Shown: positions 61,186 through 64,000 of the stretch, in pieces
How the letters are laid out: each line of letters starts with the position of its first letter
How positions within the stretch are numbered: position 1 is the first letter of the stretch
Assembly: GCA_024710705.1 (NCBI GenBank)
Contig: JANJUF010000104.1
Location: forward strand, 62,001 to 126,000
Source: Gemmatimonadaceae bacterium
GTDB lineage: Bacteria > Gemmatimonadota > Gemmatimonadetes > Gemmatimonadales > Gemmatimonadaceae
Direction of reading: 5' to 3'
DNA length: 64,000 nucleotides
The notes under the pieces: model-generated
Seen by the model: the letters and a program-made list of their open reading frames with translations, nothing else
Database searches by the model: none
Told to the model about the DNA's origin: nothing
Program-made: the position numbers and the translations under genes

Positions 61186-63374
61186 GTCGCGCGTCGGCGG
61201 TCCTCATCGGGCTGGTCTTCGCGGTCCCTGCGTCGCTCGCGGCGCAGGGACCGCCTGACATTTCGATCAGCGCGTTCTACAGCGTTCCCTCCTTGATCGG
61301 CACCGAGCCCCGTGCGGCCGCCTGGAGCGCCGACAGCCGGCGCGTGGCGTTCCTCTGGAACGACGAGGGGCTGAACTTCCTGGACGTCTGGATGACCGAC
61401 GTCGCGACCGCGCGACCCGTCCGACTGACGCGCTTGCCGCGCGCGGCCGTGTCGAACGACCTCGGCACGGATACGCTTGCCCAGCGCGCCGCCATTGCCG
61501 CCGAGCTGGATCGCGGTGCCGGCAGTCCGTTCTGGCATCCCGACGGCGAGCGCGTGCTGTACTCCTTCCGCGGCACGCTGTGGAGCGTGCGTCCCGGTGG
61601 CGAGCCGACGCCGTTCACCGGCATCCCGGGGCCAAAGCTGCGTCCCACGTTCTCGCCGGACGGCCGCGCCTTCGCTTGGCTCGCGCGCGGCGATCTCTGG
61701 TGGGCGCCGCTCGAGGGCGATTCCCTCGGAGCCGCACAACGCGTCACCACCCTCGCCACTGGGGCAAAAGCGGTTGAGAGCTTCGCCTGGGCGCCCGACG
61801 GCTCGGCCTTCGCCGTCGTCGAGACCGACCGCAGCGCGATTCCCACTCGCGGTATTCCCGACTACCTCGGCGACGAGACCGTGCTGCGCGAGGTGCGACG
61901 CAACTACCCGGGCGAGCCGTCTGAGTCGCGCCGCCTGGGCATCGTGCCAGCAGCGGGAGGCGAGGTGCGCTGGGTGGATCTCGGCCCCGAGCCGATGGAT
62001 CTCATCTTCTCGTACTCGTGGTCCCCGCGCGGCGGACAGCTCGTAGTGGACAAGAGCGACCTCTTCGTGAAGGACCGCCGCATCCTCCTCGTGGATGCCG
62101 CCTCCGCGGCCACGCGAGTGCTGGTGCAGGAGCGCGATTCGATGAACGTGAGCGCCGAGTGGCGCACAGCGTGGGCCGCTGACGGCCGCGGCGTGTTCTT
62201 CACGTCTGACCGTGCCACCGATTACCACATCTGGTACGCACCCGTGGACGGACGCGCGCCGCGCCCCATCACCAGCGGCGACTGGGCCGTGTTCGGCTAC
62301 ACGCTCACGCCGGACGGACTCGTGGCGGTCACGAATGCGGGTCGCCCCGAGGAGCGGCAGCTCCTGCGCGTGCCGCTCGCCGGCGGCGCCGCCACGCGCG
62401 TGTCTGTGCGCCCCGGAACCCACACCCCATCTGTGTCGCCGGACGGCCGATGGGCCGCGGTGGTCTTCTCCAGTGACACCGTGCCGCCCGATCTCTATCT
62501 CACCGACCTCTCGGCGCGCCGTCCGAGCCTCGCCAGCGAACGTCGCGTGACGACGTCGCCCCGCGCCGAGTTCGTGCGCCATAGCTGGGTCGCGCCGCGG
62601 TACGTCACCTTCCCCAGTCGCGCCGATGGTGCCACGCTGCACGGGCGCTTGCTGCTGCCGCCGGGCTACGAGCCTGGTCGTCGGTACCCGGTGATCATCG
62701 GCTCCGCCTACAGCAACACCGTGCGCAACCAGTGGGGCGGGCGCAACGCGCACCCGCTCTGGGGACTCGACCGCGTCCTGCTCGAACGCGGCTACGTCAT
62801 CCTGGCGGTGGATGTCGCCGGCAGCTCGGGGCACGGCACCGCCTTCCGGCGCCGCATCCGGCTCGACTACGGCGGCATTGATGTGGAGGACCTGCACTCG
62901 GGCGTCGAATGGCTCGTTGCCCAGGGCATCGCCGACTCCGCGCGCGTGGGCATCTGGGGCAGCAGCTACGGTGGCCTGCTCACCACGATGTCGTTGTTCA
63001 CCAAGCCCGGCGTGTACAAGGCCGGCATCGCCGGCGCCCCCGCCACCAACGTGTTCCACGCCCTCACCGGCGAGCAGCGCGTGATGATGCGTCCGCAGGA
63101 GCAGCGCGAGGCCTACATCAGCGCCAGTTCGCACACCAAGGCGGCGGGGATGCAGGACCATCTCCTCCTCATCCACGGCATGCGCGACGCGGTCGTGCTG
63201 TACAAAGACTCCGTGTGGCTCACGCAGTACCTGATGCAGCTCGGCAAGGATGTCGAGTTGCTGACCCTGCCCGATGCCGGACACGGGTGGGACCTCGAGG
63301 CCAACTACCAGACGCGCTATGCGTTCGAGAAGATGCTCGAGTATTTCGATCGCCACCTGAGGGGAGATCGCTGA
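61182..63374 (+). CDS. secreted S9 family peptidase (DPP IV-like), CTG start proposed
   Basis: About 730 residues. A signal-like N-terminus (SAVLIGLVFAVPASLAAQ), then a beta-propeller of TolB/DPP IV type (AWSADSRRVAFLWNDEGLNF; YTLTPDGLVAVTNAG), then an alpha/beta-hydrolase domain with the catalytic Ser in VGIWGSSYGGLLTTM, Asp in LIHGMRDAVVLY and His in LPDAGHGWDLEA. It cleaves short peptides, typically after Pro or Ala. No ATG or GTG precedes the signal in frame; a CTG at 61182 in a CTGA overlap with the upstream stop is the likely start. Confidence 0.88.
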   Translation: MSRASAVLIGLVFAVPASLAAQGPPDISISAFYSVPSLIGTEPRAAAWSADSRRVAFLWNDEGLNFLDVWMTDVATARPVRLTRLPRAAVSNDLGTDTLAQRAAIAAELDRGAGSPFWHPDGERVLYSFRGTLWSVRPGGEPTPFTGIPGPKLRPTFSPDGRAFAWLARGDLWWAPLEGDSLGAAQRVTTLATGAKAVESFAWAPDGSAFAVVETDRSAIPTRGIPDYLGDETVLREVRRNYPGEPSESRRLGIVPAAGGEVRWVDLGPEPMDLIFSYSWSPRGGQLVVDKSDLFVKDRRILLVDAASAATRVLVQERDSMNVSAEWRTAWAADGRGVFFTSDRATDYHIWYAPVDGRAPRPITSGDWAVFGYTLTPDGLVAVTNAGRPEERQLLRVPLAGGAATRVSVRPGTHTPSVSPDGRWAAVVFSSDTVPPDLYLTDLSARRPSLASERRVTTSPRAEFVRHSWVAPRYVTFPSRADGATLHGRLLLPPGYEPGRRYPVIIGSAYSNTVRNQWGGRNAHPLWGLDRVLLERGYVILAVDVAGSSGHGTAFRRRIRLDYGGIDVEDLHSGVEWLVAQGIADSARVGIWGSSYGGLLTTMSLFTKPGVYKAGIAGAPATNVFHALTGEQRVMMRPQEQREAYISASSHTKAAGMQDHLLLIHGMRDAVVLYKDSVWLTQYLMQLGKDVELLTLPDAGHGWDLEANYQTRYAFEKMLEYFDRHLRGDR

Positions 63375-64000
63375 TGCGTCGGGTCGTGCTTGTTGGGCTC
63401 TGCCTCCTGTTCTCTGCGAACGGCCTCCCAGCCCAGTCCGACGCCACGCGCGATTCGCTGGTCCAGCTGTTTGAAGACCTGCGCCGGCTCCGTCAGCCGA
63501 CAGTCAATGACGGCGTGCCTGACTACTCGCCAGCCGCCGAGCAGCGCTGGCGCGAGGGCCTCGCGGCGCTCCGCTCAAGGCACGCCGCGTTCCGCACCCG
63601 CGACTGGTCCGTGCCCGACCAGGTAGATCACATCCTTGTCGGCACCCAGCTCCACGCCCTCGACTTCGATCTCCGGGTGGTCCGGGCCTGGGAGCGCGAT
63701 CCGAGCACTTGGGTGGGTCTGGTCGCGCGCGTCCCGTACGCGAGCACGCCCGTGCCCGCTGCGCAGCGCGAGCGGCTCGTGCAGCAGCTGCGGGCCGTGC
63801 CGCGCATCCTCACCGAGGCGCGCGCGCGACTCACGCGTCCCTCGGCCGAACTCAGTGGCATCGCGATCTTCGCGCTCAGCAAGTCCGACGGCGTGAACCA
63901 GGGCGAGCCGCGTCGCGATCCGCCACCCGAAGGCGTGATTGGTTGGTACGAAGAATTCCTCGCCCGGGCGCGCGTCGCCGACCGCGCCCTCGTGCCCGAC
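63374..64000 (+). CDS. exported protein, possibly DUF885 family (partial, runs off window)
   Basis: First 209 residues of a longer protein: signal peptide MRRVVLVGLCLLFSANGLPA, then a helical region (LVQLFEDLRRLRQPTVNDGV; VDHILVGTQLHALDFDLRVV) suggestive of DUF885, a family of probable peptidases. The catalytic part lies beyond the right edge, so the call is tentative. The ATG shares one base with the S9 peptidase stop (TGATG), making both parts of one operon with the FecR-like gene. Confidence 0.55.
   Translation, partial: MRRVVLVGLCLLFSANGLPAQSDATRDSLVQLFEDLRRLRQPTVNDGVPDYSPAAEQRWREGLAALRSRHAAFRTRDWSVPDQVDHILVGTQLHALDFDLRVVRAWERDPSTWVGLVARVPYASTPVPAAQRERLVQQLRAVPRILTEARARLTRPSAELSGIAIFALSKSDGVNQGEPRRDPPPEGVIGWYEEFLARARVADRALVPD

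Noticed and set aside
60882-63356. 824-codon minus-strand open frame opposite the S9 peptidase
   Set aside because: His/Arg/Glu-rich translation with no domain; the plus strand carries a clear peptidase with its catalytic triad.

Overview
This looks like the chromosome of a GC-rich, Gram-negative (diderm) bacterium. The signs are an MsbA-like/LpxL-like lipid A gene pair, Omp85-type and other beta-barrel proteins, lipoproteins with lipoboxes, and Tat and Sec signal peptides. The mixture of 6-bladed beta-propeller proteins, Tat-exported TldD/TldE pairs, FecR-type proteins and S9 peptidases suggests Gemmatimonadota. That assignment is an inference; no rRNA is present to settle it. I saw no prophage, insertion sequence or CRISPR array. 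Only one tRNA (Arg, anticodon CCG) is present.

Layout. 1-3367: minus-strand housekeeping run rsmB-rpe-TlpA thioredoxin-YbbR-like-tsaD (tsaD cut by the window edge). 3420-5650: an A/T-richer cassette encoding a small secreted six-cysteine peptide, a beta-propeller protein and a DsbA-like thioredoxin. Its promoter has a perfect TTGACA box and a run of 13 C inside the -35/-10 spacer. The cassette splits the widespread def-fmt-rsmB gene order. 5740-11742: fmt, def, yajC, queA, ruvB, ruvA, ruvC, yebC. 11857-15630: an envelope cluster (outer-membrane protein, TPR/CsgG-like protein) headed by a stand-alone DnaB-type ATPase. 15724-19656: MsbA-like exporter, LpxL-like acyltransferase, class V aminotransferase. 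19665-29196: propeller lipoprotein, prfC, tyrS, PBP1A, amidohydrolase, ilvE, HNH nuclease. 29209-34487: NtrY/NtrX-like two-component operon that also encodes a beta-helix/Omp85 fusion and a DUF4390 protein. 34753-40883: NYN/OST-HTH RNA-binding protein, kbl-tdh threonine catabolism, MASE1-type sensor kinase. 40891-43854: formate dehydrogenase catalytic subunit without partners. 43983-49960: two tandem TldD/TldE-type protease pairs in which only the TldD-like partner carries a Tat signal. 50079-50459: two very small genes (21 and 54 codons) with strong ribosome-binding sites and real intrinsic terminators. 50670-58338: methyltransferase-like protein, CDF transporter, mutM, rlmI-like gene, lipoprotein, aroH, mltG, ruvX. 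58335-59766: rho with a C-rich leader, and tRNA-Arg. 59941-64000: a sigma-like/FecR/STN fusion followed by two secreted peptidase-like genes.

On a larger scale, a heptamer, (GACGGAA)n followed by GGGAA, recurs at four or five intergenic sites, sometimes as an inverted pair. Several convergent gene pairs end in hairpins that contain the stop codon but lack a U-tract. Most operon junctions overlap by 1-14 nt, pointing to widespread translational coupling. Two genes (queA and the S9 peptidase) appear to begin at CTG within a CTGA overlap.

The best candidates for an undescribed system are the phase-variable-looking secreted-peptide cassette (3420-5650) and the Tat-exported tandem TldD/TldE locus with the adjacent Lys/Ala micro-peptide (43983-50205).
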